This document shows, piece by piece, positions 7,601-13,949 of a DNA stretch of 35,546 bases. The DNA is taken from assembly GCA_024278555.1 (NCBI GenBank), contig JAJRSX010000135.1, positions 1 through 35,546 on the forward strand, in the 5' to 3' direction. The notes beneath the pieces were generated by a model. The model was not told the DNA's origin. It searched no databases and saw only the letters and a program-made list of their open reading frames with translations. Both the position numbers and the translations under genes were made by a program. Every line of letters begins with the position of its first letter. Within the stretch, counting starts at the first letter, position 1. The stretch is from a bacterium. Its GTDB lineage: Bacteria; CG2-30-53-67; CG2-30-70-394.

Positions 7601-10117
7601 ACCAACACCGGCAACACCACCGCCACCTTCGACCTCAGCGGCATCTGGCCCGACGGCCTCACCGGCCGATTCGGGACGACGGCCGTGGAGGTGGCGCCGG
7701 GGGCGGATAACTACAGGGAGGTCCCCCTCACCGTCGCCCTGCCGGCGAGACACGATCCCGCGACCCTCCCCTTCACCGTTACCGCCAGCGACCCCCGCGC
7801 TCCGGGCGTGGCGGATGAGGCGGAGGCTCAGGTGGCGATCTCCACCTACGGCGTCGCCGTGGCGATCGCCCCCGAGCGGGGCGGAGCGGGCGACCTCTAC
7901 CACCTGACGGTGCGCAACACCGGGCGCAGGCGCGACACCTTCGACCTCGCCGTGGGTGGCCTCGCCGCGCCCGCGGCGACCCTCGCGGTGGCCGAGGTGA
8001 CCCTCGACCCGGGCGCCGCGCAGGAGCTCCCGCTCACCGTCGGTGACCTCGACTTCGCCCTTCCGGGGGCCACGGACCTGACGGTGGTGGCCACCTCGCG
8101 CGGGGACCGCGCGGTGGCCGGCCACGCCACCGCGGAGGTGGCGGTGGCGACCCGCCACGGCGTGGAGGTCGCCTTCGAGCCCGCCGCCGCCGAGCTGGAG
8201 GGGCCGGGTAGCGCGACCCTCCTCCTGCGGGTACGCAACACCGGCAATGTGGAGGCGGTCTACGGCGCCGCCATCACCGCGACCGGCGGGCCGCTCACCG
8301 CGAGCCTGCGCAGCCTGGCCGGCGGCCACACCCAACGCATCGACAGCTTTCACCTTCCCCCCCTGGCAAGCGGCATCCTGGCGGTGGACGCAACCCTCTC
8401 GACCGCCGGGAAAGGGAGTGTGTCGGCCACGGTCACCGCGGTGGACCAGCCGGGGCTGTCGGCCTCCGACACCGCCACCGTGGTGGCGGGCGGTCTGCCG
8501 CCGGCGGCGGCGGTGCCACCGGTGGCGGACGCCGGGGAGGACCTGCACGCCGGTGTCGGCCGCAGGGTCACCCTCGACGGCAGCGGCTCCTATGATCCGG
8601 CCGGCCGCCTGATCACCTACCGCTGGCAGGTGGCGGCGACCCCCAAGGGGAGTGGCGTCACCACCGGGGATCTGGTGGGGGCGGCCACCCCCGACCCGCA
8701 CCTCACCCCCGACGTGGCGGGCACCTACCGCCTGGAGCTGGTGGTCACGGCAGATGGGGAGGAGAGCGAGGTCGATGCGGTGGAGATCACCGCCGTCTCC
8801 GGCAACGTGCCACCCGACGCACGCGCCGGTCGCGACCGGCGCGGCCGCACCGGTGTGGCCGCGGTGGTCGACGCCACCGCCTCCCGCGACGCGGACGGCG
8901 ATCCCCTCACCTTCACCTGGCGCTTCGCCCAGCTTCCCCCCGGCAGTGGCCTCGACGATCCGGCCCTCGACGGTCGCACCGCGGCGACGGCGAGCTTCGT
9001 CCCCGATGTCGCCGGCACCTACCTCCTGGTGGTGGCGGTCTCCGACGGGAGGGCCACGGACGAGGCAGAGGTGGCCATCGTGGCTGCAGAGGCCGAGGTC
9101 GCTCCGGTGGCGGACGCCGGCACCGACCGGGCCGGCACGGTGGACGAGGCGGTCCGCCTCGACGGCGGCGGGAGCTACGACCCGGACGGCGATCCCCTCA
9201 CCTTCACCTGGTCCTTCGTGTCGCTCCCGGCGGGAAGCCGCCTGACGGACGCGGATATCGAGGCGGCGGCGACCGCCACCCCCCTCTTCGTGCCCGACGT
9301 CGCCGGCGCCTACGTGGTGCGCCTGCGCCTCTCCGACTCGATGCAGGCCAGCTTCGACAACGTGATGGTGGTGGTGACGGAGGCGTTGCCTCCCGCCGCG
9401 GTGCGGGTAGTGGAACTCCACGGCCGCGGGGGGAGCGGCGGCATCGGCGGCGTCGAGCTCCTCCTCCTCCTCGCGTGGCTGGTGTGGAGACGGCGACTGC
9501 GCACGGCCGCACTCGTCCTCCTCCTCGTGCTCCCCCACCCCGCGGCGGCCGGGGAGTGGTACCTCGGGGGTGGCGTGGGGTACGCCCACACGCGCACCAG
9601 CAGCGGCCGGCTGGAGAGCGACCTCGCCGCACGCGGCCACACGGCGGCGGTCACCCTCGACAACGACGAGGTCGGCTGGAGGCTCCTGGCGGGCTACCGC
9701 CCGTCGCCCTACTGGGGGATGGAGGCCACCTACGTCGACCTGGAAGAGGTGACCTCACGGGTTCGCGCCACCACCGACGACCCCCAGGCCCTCGTGGAGG
9801 AGACCTCTGCGGTCCACCCCTTCTCGGTGCAGGGTCTCTCCCTGGCGCCCGTGGTCCGCCTGCCGGTGGGCGAGCGCCTCGCCCTGGAGGTGACCGGGGG
9901 GCTCTTCTACTGGGAGGCCGAGGTCCACGCCGACTTCAACCTGCCGGGCGCCCCCTCGGCCAACCGCAACGAGGAGGGGCTGAACTGGCTCTTCGGCGCC
10001 GGTGCGACCTACGACCTCTCGCACCGCGTCGCCCTCCGCCTCGGCTGGCAGCGCTACCGGACGGATCGCGACGACGTGGACCTCGTCGGCCTCGATCTCC
10101 TCTATCGATTTCCATGA
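1667..10117 (+). CDS. Giant secreted multidomain protein with GlyGly-CTERM-like tail fused in frame to an outer-membrane beta-barrel
   Basis: 2816 residues. An N-terminal signal peptide has a basic stretch followed by a hydrophobic core ending near LAAATGG. Residues about 85-215 look like a transglutaminase fold: GNSLDQA at 123-129, H197 and D209. The position of the usual catalytic Cys is Ser125, so activity is doubtful. An uncharacterised region follows to about 790. Residues about 795-1390 and 1750-2280 hold repeated Ig-like segments of the NEW3/CARDB type, with phrases such as ITNTGND and LTNAGNVEEG. Residues about 1400-1750 form an LVIVD-type beta-propeller (phrases such as VLDVHDPRNPQ and LYDLTDPLHP). 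Three PKD domains span about 2286-2577, each with a DG.GSYDP-like turn. A Gly-rich, hydrophobic, RRR tail at about 2587-2610 resembles a GlyGly-CTERM sorting signal. Normally this ends a protein, but here a second hydrophobic stretch ending in AAA and a 188-residue barrel (2629-2816) follow without a stop. It probably acts at the cell surface. The ligand is unknown. Confidence 0.8.
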   Translation: MKGARRQRRLFMTWIGSGWFRQLCPMVALLFFVEGLAAATGGLPRPPVALDLGVATAEAEEGGGGWLTATVAADFHDAAIQEQLATLEPGVESAAAFVAREIGFEAYTGSLRGARGTLWSGAGNSLDQASLLIALLRGQGIGARYVRGSLGEAEVEALIASMFDAERLASAVGYVPPGWLRSDPLHDPELAATLADHWWVELEDGSQIDPAFADGLPRGTAETRYFELPNGVRHTVTLRLQADLQGFLGLDETETPLEHTFDTAAVYGRPITLGHFINVQQPPQIINLGLKSYTYSPYLAVGDGDGNPDNDRLIRGRDYVEQFGLFGLVNATLTRLTLEMEVDDPGRAPALYHRVLLDRIGFAARHGGGAPVAVASDAPALSEYDQTVLYITPGFLAPEAVAPLQAARADLADRLAPLTPVVAGLAEVEPATLSGADRADLQAYTTLTRRLLGAGGAVVAAAFLLDSDSYTRTMRASHLTLAYYDSPRLTLFEARTHGEGADSALSLGLDLRRNGIHAIPYPGQNLFNRLGFNLVKGHWDALLEHGTVDHLLGGEGHPGASAAAVFKAAEEQGVPILSLHGEAAISGRLEGMPLSDEARARIGSALRTGKLVNLPAAPVTVAGRPAIAWYEVDAATGEMVGVAEDGGHQSMLEFALISALVGVGGLFTITTLGHNVTDLFSGEHKAIEDYHPYDPTNLNSTTLNSVEALTRMATEETILGINVGFATDGSASSGVEGQEVNLRPELDDLYTVLDAVGGSGSVIDFAGSDTEVLSLYAPGPSDRHGERVAAPGVTLEVVPDPAFTTKAGESPLPTAFRARITNTGNDGAFRLTATPPEGWELLTAREVSPIPAGVTGEVSLYLRPLPGTSLPAPGAPLDFAVTVTREAAAAGAVVASAVGVESGLTLAVAFTMPPVHRLRLTAAPEGLDAAPDGTASTTLTLTNAGNVEEGVDLTVDLPDGVTAGPLPAHLDLAPGESATPTLALTAHGLPLATGHTAAATATYGDLEASVTLPLHIAAPGALPALAGATAAATLGRDGLAETLRSLGDDLGRLYETPASDLARDRVVSGIATLTPLLDDPLLAPFAAGLTAAGAAVAGAAPAETAAALDHLGPPLTALAERLGHLAAHDVEVALRPNTAEALPETPTPFSLYLRNRGSETTTYHLRLEGIPSGIDATLSRTEITLPPGMAIAPGVSGDDLLDVAVEATLTQPAHELTAFNFRVVATPEGAPEIARTARGRFTARDEQVGVVAVEVEPPFVDPGTPVHLAARLLNAVNRDRSILVAAVVRGADGSVVATLPARAARLTVLASLDTIDLGTLETGALALGSYRVEVAVSEADGTPIPGATAGATLLLGSPVTATLTASPAVVPPGEGEVEVRLVVAATLDAEGGDPLLGVRETAGTGRTVAVRGGYAYVGGTEGVSVLDVHDPRNPQLVHTFESPGENRISIDGDRLLVAHGRDLHLYDLTDPLHPDPIATAAGGVTGTHPTHLAVHGDLAVINTAIFGWSGSTLLFVRGDALLFDVSDPAAPRPLGLLFDTPQSFHPEWPGSDFWIGEDSAATGTTLYLPSASAPGSGAGGVGRLRILDVTSPDTVAEVAHLDLPGTALLHAVAVSGERALVAGSTGPFSIQGGTPLASGDLTLHLLDLHDPRHPTILGSTTLDDVATSRYHRLSLTAGPDHRFVLNGATVAGEPVVRLVEAGDPTHIEVADLPATALVADSDLDAGLLYTASTSGLAIYDLGALLGVAVGARIDLPDDGSADPLAGSFSEPPAATLAGVEADTLVWPLTLTAAHPSHTVTWQSRLPGLQPGEVRDVAIGGTVEFTTGGATSTLALAPVVVAVEQILALAPAAAEARPGAAAAYSLTVSNPTATGVTYTLAVEGVPEAWVALPPSVEVAAGGRAQVPLTLRAEPFAAAGDHGFAVVAATAAGVRGEVHGDLILSGAPVAETARHGVVAALIPLQPTAGQGSEATYRVRLTNTGNTTATFDLSGIWPDGLTGRFGTTAVEVAPGADNYREVPLTVALPARHDPATLPFTVTASDPRAPGVADEAEAQVAISTYGVAVAIAPERGGAGDLYHLTVRNTGRRRDTFDLAVGGLAAPAATLAVAEVTLDPGAAQELPLTVGDLDFALPGATDLTVVATSRGDRAVAGHATAEVAVATRHGVEVAFEPAAAELEGPGSATLLLRVRNTGNVEAVYGAAITATGGPLTASLRSLAGGHTQRIDSFHLPPLASGILAVDATLSTAGKGSVSATVTAVDQPGLSASDTATVVAGGLPPAAAVPPVADAGEDLHAGVGRRVTLDGSGSYDPAGRLITYRWQVAATPKGSGVTTGDLVGAATPDPHLTPDVAGTYRLELVVTADGEESEVDAVEITAVSGNVPPDARAGRDRRGRTGVAAVVDATASRDADGDPLTFTWRFAQLPPGSGLDDPALDGRTAATASFVPDVAGTYLLVVAVSDGRATDEAEVAIVAAEAEVAPVADAGTDRAGTVDEAVRLDGGGSYDPDGDPLTFTWSFVSLPAGSRLTDADIEAAATATPLFVPDVAGAYVVRLRLSDSMQASFDNVMVVVTEALPPAAVRVVELHGRGGSGGIGGVELLLLLAWLVWRRRLRTAALVLLLVLPHPAAAGEWYLGGGVGYAHTRTSSGRLESDLAARGHTAAVTLDNDEVGWRLLAGYRPSPYWGMEATYVDLEEVTSRVRATTDDPQALVEETSAVHPFSVQGLSLAPVVRLPVGERLALEVTGGLFYWEAEVHADFNLPGAPSANRNEEGLNWLFGAGATYDLSHRVALRLGWQRYRTDRDDVDLVGLDLLYRFP
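9422..9550 (+). other. Junction: GlyGly-CTERM-like sorting signal followed by internal signal peptide
   Basis: The translated order is a Gly/Ser-rich turn (GRGGSGGIGG), a hydrophobic run (VELLLLLAWLVW), a basic cluster (RRRLR), a second hydrophobic run (TAALVLLLVLP) and HPAAA followed by GEWYLGGG. The first half matches the layout of rhombosortase substrates. The second half matches a Sec signal peptide with an AxA cleavage site before residue 2629. A GTG at 9482 would also give a neat signal peptide, but no ribosome site precedes it. None of the three plus-strand frames has a stop at the junction, so a single indel would not separate the halves. One C-to-T change in the CGA at 9494 would. 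Confidence 0.65.
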
Positions 10118-10758
10118 GCTCCACTGGCCCATCGAGGGGGAGGCGGCTCGACCCGGCGACCGCCCTCCCCCTCACCCTCGCCGCCGCCGCGGTGGCTGTT
10201 CAGGTCGCCGGCTGGGATCGGGCGCTCTGCTATGACCGTGTCGCCATCCTCCACGGCGAGGCGTGGCGGCTGATCACCGGCCACCTGGTCCACCTGGGGT
10301 GGTCCCACCTGGTGTGGAACCTCGCCGCCCTCGCCCTCATCTGGCCCCTCGCAGGGCGCGCCATGGGCCCGCGCGCCTGGTGGACCACCGCCGTCGTGTG
10401 CGGCGTGGCCACCTCGCTCCTCCTCCTCTGGCGCCTCCCGACCCTCGCCCGGTACGTGGGGCTGTCGGGTCTCCTCCACGGCCTCTTCGCCGCCGGCAGC
10501 CTTACCTGGTGGCGTGCGGGGAGGCGGGAGGGCGGCTACCTCCTCCTCGTCCTCGCGGCGAAGCTCCTCTGGGAGCAGGGGTTCGGCCCCCTCCCCACCA
10601 CCACCGCGATGGTCGGCGCCACCGTCGTGGTGGATGCCCACATCTACGGCGCCATGGCCGGCGCGACCAGTGCCCTCCCTCTGATTTTGCGCAGCAAAAT
10701 CAGCTCGACCAGCCGTCGCCGCCACGGTAGATTCACCCTCCGACAGGAGGAGCCATGA
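10114..10758 (+). CDS. rrtA: Rhombosortase, rhomboid-family intramembrane serine protease
   Basis: 214 residues. The ATG at 10114 overlaps the TGA of the giant gene in ATGA, so translation is probably coupled. The protein is mostly hydrophobic with several membrane spans. HLVWN (65-69) fits the rhomboid HxxxN motif. YVGLSGLLHG carries the nucleophile Ser118 in GLSG. VDAHIYGAMAG carries His176. The short length and the YVGLSG...HG and DAHIYG signatures are those of rhombosortases (TIGR03902), which cleave proteins bearing GlyGly-CTERM tails in the inner membrane during surface delivery. The gene just upstream has exactly such a tail, which supports an enzyme-substrate pair. The last 25 residues, rich in Arg and Ser, overlap a perfect DNA palindrome and may be a recent extension. 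The gene ends in ATGA overlap with the next gene. Confidence 0.85.
   Translation: MSSTGPSRGRRLDPATALPLTLAAAAVAVQVAGWDRALCYDRVAILHGEAWRLITGHLVHLGWSHLVWNLAALALIWPLAGRAMGPRAWWTTAVVCGVATSLLLLWRLPTLARYVGLSGLLHGLFAAGSLTWWRAGRREGGYLLLVLAAKLLWEQGFGPLPTTTAMVGATVVVDAHIYGAMAGATSALPLILRSKISSTSRRRHGRFTLRQEEP
10681..10703. repeat. Perfect 10-bp inverted repeat inside the 3' end of the rhombosortase gene
   Basis: CTGATTTTGC at 10681-10690 and GCAAAATCAG at 10694-10703 are separated by GCA. It is AT-rich compared with the surroundings and encodes residues 190-197 of the rhombosortase. As RNA it would form a strong hairpin, but there is no U-run after it. It could be a mobile palindrome or a processing signal between the cistrons. 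Confidence 0.6.
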
Positions 10759-11003
10759 GAGCGACGAACTTTGTGAAGACCGCCCTGTGGGGGTTCACCA
10801 TCCTCGCCGGGCTCTTTTTTCTCTCGGTACCGCGGATCACCGAGTGGATGGAGCACCACAACGATGCCAAGGTGGAGGCGATGGGCTTCACCCCGAGCTC
10901 GGTCCTGATGGAGGAGGGGCGGATCCCGAAGGCGGAGCTCTCCAAGCGCGCCGCCGGCCGTTTCGGGCCCGATACATTGCAAGGCCGCACCGGCGCCGAG
11001 TGA
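10755..11003 (+). CDS. Small membrane protein of unknown function
   Basis: 82 residues. The ATG at 10755 overlaps the stop of the rhombosortase gene, and AGGAGGAG lies just upstream at 10745-10752, so expression is well supported. It has one hydrophobic segment (about residues 10-25, TALWGFTILAGLFFLSVP), then a charged soluble tail with EWMEHHNDAKVEAMGF and several Lys, Arg and Glu. I do not recognise the family. Topology is probably N-terminus inside with a periplasmic tail. It sits between the rhombosortase and the oxidase, and the tight overlaps favour a link with the upstream sorting genes rather than the oxidase, which has its own promoter-like sequence. Confidence 0.6.
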   Translation: MRATNFVKTALWGFTILAGLFFLSVPRITEWMEHHNDAKVEAMGFTPSSVLMEEGRIPKAELSKRAAGRFGPDTLQGRTGAE

Positions 11004-11167
11004 TGCCCTCTGTTGACTGGATCTACATCGTCGTGGTGGTGGTCGTGGGCCTCTTCGGCGACCTGATCATCCTGTCGGTACGACGGCAGCACCGGGAGGA
11101 GGAGCAGCGTCGGGCCGAGCTCGACGCCACCGACGCCCCCACCCCCGCCTCCGGCGGCCGTTCCTGA
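11003..11167 (+). CDS. 54-residue single-span membrane protein of unknown function
   Basis: The ATG at 11003 shares the A of the preceding TGA, so it is the last member of the overlapping chain that began at 1667. The N-terminal half is one hydrophobic helix (YIVVVVVVGLFGDLIIL). The rest is a charged cytoplasmic-type tail (RRQHREEEQRRAELDATD). Its position before ccoN recalls small oxidase accessory peptides, but the sequence does not match CcoQ or CcoS. The presence of a gene is supported only by the coupling and the clean hydrophobic-then-charged layout. Confidence 0.5.
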   Translation: MPSVDWIYIVVVVVVGLFGDLIILSVRRQHREEEQRRAELDATDAPTPASGGRS

Positions 11168-11218
11168 ATCGACGGGCCAAACCCCCACCGATTCGGACAA
11201 ATTGCGCCCCGACCGGGC

Positions 11219-11227
11219 TGCTATAGT
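11219..11227 (+). promoter_or_regulatory. Extended -10 promoter element upstream of ccoN
   Basis: TGCTATAGT fits an extended -10 (TGN followed by TATAGT, close to TATAAT), 59 bases before the ccoN ATG. No good -35 is present: TTGCGC at 11202 is only 14 bases away, which is compatible with an extended -10 promoter. A half-site TTGATC at 11240 recalls an FNR/ANR half, but the second half is missing. Confidence 0.4.
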
Positions 11228-11285
11228 CGGGTCTCAAGTTTGATCCATGCCCTGCGGCCGCGCGGGGTCACTCTTGGAGGAGAAG

Positions 11286-12710
11286 ATGAACGCACGCTCG
11301 GAAGCGGACATCCGTGTAATGCGCGCCTACGCCATCTGGACGGTGATCTGGGGGGTGGTGGGGATGGCGGTGGGGGTGCTGATCGCCGGCCAGCTCTTTG
11401 ATCCGGCGCTCAACTTCGCCAACACACCGCTGGGCCCGTATCTCACCTACGGCCACCTCAGGCCCCTGCACACCAACGCCCTGATCTACGGCTTCGGCGC
11501 CGGCTCCTTCTTCTGCATGCAGTTCTACATGGTGCGGCGGCTGTGCCGGGTAAACCTCCTCTCCGCCGGTCTGGCGCGCTTCCAGCTCTGGCTGTGGAAC
11601 CTCACCGTGGTCCTGGCGGCGGTCTCCCTGCTCCTGGGGATGAACACCTCGAAGGAGTACCACGAGCTCGAGTGGCCGATCGATCTGCTGATCGTGGTGA
11701 TCTGGGTCTGCTTCACGATCAACGTCGTGGGCACCATCTACCGGCGACGGGAGCGGGAGATGTACACCTCGCTGTGGTACATGGTCGGGGCGTTGATCGG
11801 GGTGGCGATCCTCTTTCTCGGGAACGGCGCCGAGGTGCCGGTGACTCTGTTCAAGTCGTACTCCGCCTACGCCGGGGTGAACGACGCCAATGTCCAGTGG
11901 TGGTGGGGCCACAACGCGGTGGCCTTCTTCTTCACCTTCACCCCCACGGCGATGGTCTACTACCTCCTGCCGAAGGTGACCAAGGCACCGATCTACTCCC
12001 ACCGCCTCTCCATGTTCGGCTTCTGGGGGCTGATGTTCTTCTACCTGTGGACCGGCGCCCACCACCTGATCCTCACCCCGGTGCCCGAATGGTTGCAGAC
12101 GGTGGCGATCGCCTTCTCCATGATCCTCATCGCGCCGTCGTGGGCGACGGTCTTCAACACCTACATGTCGATGACCGGCCGCTGGGAGCAGATGCGCGAC
12201 AACTACCTGGTGAAGTTCCTCGTCGTCGGGGTCACCTTCTACGGCCTGCAGACGGTGCAGGGGCCGCTCCAGGCGCCGCGCCTCTTCTCGCAGCTCATCC
12301 ACTACACCGACTACGTCCCCGGCCACGTCCACATGGGGACCATGGGCTTCTACGCGATGATCATCTTCGCCGCCCTCTACTACGCGGTGCCGAGGCTGTG
12401 GAAGACGGAGATCTACAGCGAGCCCATGGCCAACCTCCATTTCTGGCTCGCCCTGGTGGGGCAGCTCACCTACAACATCACCATGTGGATCGCCGGCATC
12501 CAGCAGGGCGCCATGCTCAAGCAGATCGGCCCGGACGGCTCCCTCGCCTACACCTTCGTGGAGACGGTCACCCGCATCGTCCCCTACTGGAAGATGCGGG
12601 CCGCCGGCGGGGTGCTCTTCTTCCTCGGGGCGCTGCTCTTCGCCTACAACATCTTCATGACCATCGCCCGGTCGAGAAGCGAGATGGCGGCGGAAGAGGC
12701 GTATGCGTAG
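11286..12710 (+). CDS. ccoN: cbb3-type cytochrome c oxidase catalytic subunit I (CcoN)
   Basis: 474 residues, usual for CcoN. The start at 11286 is chosen because GGAGGAGA precedes it; an in-frame ATG at 11247 lacks such a site. The protein is a twelve-helix haem-copper oxidase that reduces oxygen to water and conserves energy as a proton gradient. All metal ligands can be placed: H62 in RPLHTN and H349 for low-spin haem b, H209 in WWWGHN with H259 and H260 in WTGAHH for CuB, and H347 in GHVHMG for haem b3. Tyr253, in FFYLWTG, is at the position of the active-site cross-linked tyrosine of cbb3 enzymes. The canonical WAGPHH is WTGAHH here. It is separated from ccoO by 354 bases of repeats rather than the usual few bases. 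Confidence 0.95.
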   Translation: MNARSEADIRVMRAYAIWTVIWGVVGMAVGVLIAGQLFDPALNFANTPLGPYLTYGHLRPLHTNALIYGFGAGSFFCMQFYMVRRLCRVNLLSAGLARFQLWLWNLTVVLAAVSLLLGMNTSKEYHELEWPIDLLIVVIWVCFTINVVGTIYRRREREMYTSLWYMVGALIGVAILFLGNGAEVPVTLFKSYSAYAGVNDANVQWWWGHNAVAFFFTFTPTAMVYYLLPKVTKAPIYSHRLSMFGFWGLMFFYLWTGAHHLILTPVPEWLQTVAIAFSMILIAPSWATVFNTYMSMTGRWEQMRDNYLVKFLVVGVTFYGLQTVQGPLQAPRLFSQLIHYTDYVPGHVHMGTMGFYAMIIFAALYYAVPRLWKTEIYSEPMANLHFWLALVGQLTYNITMWIAGIQQGAMLKQIGPDGSLAYTFVETVTRIVPYWKMRAAGGVLFFLGALLFAYNIFMTIARSRSEMAAEEAYA

Positions 12711-12842
12711 CCTCGCTGCGCGAGGCGGGATGAGGGGTGATGGATGGGGGATGAGGGAAGGACGGCCCGTTGGGCCGCACAAATAATGCCAATAGAAGCC
12801 ACCCACAAAGAGGTCATCGCCGGCCGCGGGCCGGCACCACCC
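12710..12842. repeat. Mosaic intergenic repeat, copy 1 (after ccoN)
   Basis: It begins in the last base of the ccoN stop with a perfect stem-loop (GCCTCGC, loop TGC, GCGAGGC). Next come a purine-rich GATGGGGGATGAGGGAAGG tract, a CGGCCC-TT-GGGCCG-like palindrome (about 12763-12778), a conserved core at 12788-12809 (GCCAATAGAAGCC and CCCACAAA), and a GCCGGCCGCGGGCCGGC palindrome. The same order of parts recurs after ccoO at 13948. The core differs only by four A/G transitions between copies. Confidence 0.6.
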
Positions 12843-12845
12843 CGG

Positions 12846-12931
12846 GGAGGAGGGGGTTGTACCCCCGATCCCGGCCCGCGGGGCCGGCCGGTGCCAGAGG
12901 CCCCGGATCGCGGGTGCAACCCGCTCCTACC
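12846..12931. repeat. REP doublet 1 (GTAGGAGCGGG-type inverted pair)
   Basis: The left arm GAGGAGGGGGTTGTACCCCC followed by GATCCCGG and the right arm CCGGATCGCGGGTGCAACCC followed by GCTCCTACC face each other. Each arm is itself a small hairpin. This is the layout of REP doublets common in gammaproteobacterial genomes. The remaining 130 bases to ccoO (12932-13064) are pyrimidine-rich and hold only a GGCTC...GAGCC palindrome near 12953 and a weak GGAG ribosome site for ccoO. Confidence 0.7.
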
Positions 12932-13064
12932 ACTTCCCTAATCCCTGGCTCACGCAGCGAGCCCCCGGTCGCAGGCCGCCCCCCTCCTAATCCCCAACCC
13001 CTTCGATTTCCCCCACCTCGCACCGCCCTCTGACCTCCTGACCATTGGCCTCCGGAGTCCAGCC

Positions 13065-13949
13065 ATGTACCGCAACCCCACCCTCTTCCTCATCGTTGCC
13101 GTCCTCGCCTTCTCCGTGGGGAGCGTCGTCTCCACCGCGGTCCCCTTCTTCCTCAAGTCGACGGTGCCGCCGCTGACAGAGGAGGAGGGGGAGGTGCTGC
13201 CGTACACGCCGTTGCAACAGGAGGGGCGGGACATCTACATCCGCGAGGGGTGCAACAACTGCCACACCCAGACGGTGCGCCCCCTCTACTCGGAGGTCCT
13301 GCGCTACGGGCCGTATTCGCGCGCTGCCGAGTTCGAGTACGACCGGCCGCACCTGTGGGGCTCGCGGCGCACCGGCCCGGACCTCGCCCGGGTCGGCGGC
13401 AAGTACCCGGACGAGTGGCACTACCGCCACATGGTCGACCCCCAGTCGATCGTCCCCGGCTCCACCATGCCGCCCTTCCCGTGGCTCAAGGATCGCCCCC
13501 TCGACACCTCCCACGCGCGCAAGAAGATGGCGGTCCTCGGCATGCCGGCGAACGCGGATGAGATGGCCGAGCTCGACGGGGTGACCGAGCTCGACGCCCT
13601 GGTCGCCTACCTTCAGGTCCTCGGCACCGCCATCTCCCGCCCCGAGGTCACCGCCCCCGAGGAGCTTTCGAATCCATACGAGAACCTCACCGGTGAGAAG
13701 CGCGACGCGATCCTCGCCGAGGGCGAGGAGCTCTTCATGGACACCTGCGCCGGCTGCCACGGCATCGAGATGAAGGGTGACGAGGGGACCGGGATCACCG
13801 GCGCCCAGCTCATCGACAAGGAGCCCGGCGACGAGGCGGACATCGTCACCACCGCGTGGGAGGGGATGGAGGGCGCCATGCCGAGCTTCGGCCCGAAGCT
13901 CGGCGCGGATCGCCTGTGGAAGATCGCCAACTACATCACCAGCCGGTGA
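13065..13949 (+). CDS. ccoO: CcoO-type subunit II of cbb3 oxidase with an extra C-terminal cytochrome c domain
   Basis: 294 residues. Residues 1-195 are a normal CcoO: an N-terminal membrane anchor, haem c site C63-NN-C66-H67 in the signature CNNCHTQTVRP, and probable axial Met135 in PGSTMPPFPWL. After residue about 200 there is a second class I cytochrome c domain with C228-AG-C231-H232 and probable ligand Met272 in AMPSF. Ordinary CcoO ends near residue 200. The added domain resembles one of the two c domains of CcoP, which is not found elsewhere in full. The subunit would therefore carry two haems c and hand electrons to CcoN. The start at 13065 is supported by a GGAG eight bases upstream. 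Its TGA lies within a 9-bp stem-loop. Confidence 0.9.
   Translation: MYRNPTLFLIVAVLAFSVGSVVSTAVPFFLKSTVPPLTEEEGEVLPYTPLQQEGRDIYIREGCNNCHTQTVRPLYSEVLRYGPYSRAAEFEYDRPHLWGSRRTGPDLARVGGKYPDEWHYRHMVDPQSIVPGSTMPPFPWLKDRPLDTSHARKKMAVLGMPANADEMAELDGVTELDALVAYLQVLGTAISRPEVTAPEELSNPYENLTGEKRDAILAEGEELFMDTCAGCHGIEMKGDEGTGITGAQLIDKEPGDEADIVTTAWEGMEGAMPSFGPKLGADRLWKIANYITSR

Noticed and set aside
11240-11245. FNR/ANR site before ccoN
   Set aside because: Only the half TTGATC is present; the matching ATCAA half is missing.
12744-13033. Short plus-strand frames between ccoN and ccoO
   Set aside because: They run through palindromes and a REP doublet and have no conserved sequence.
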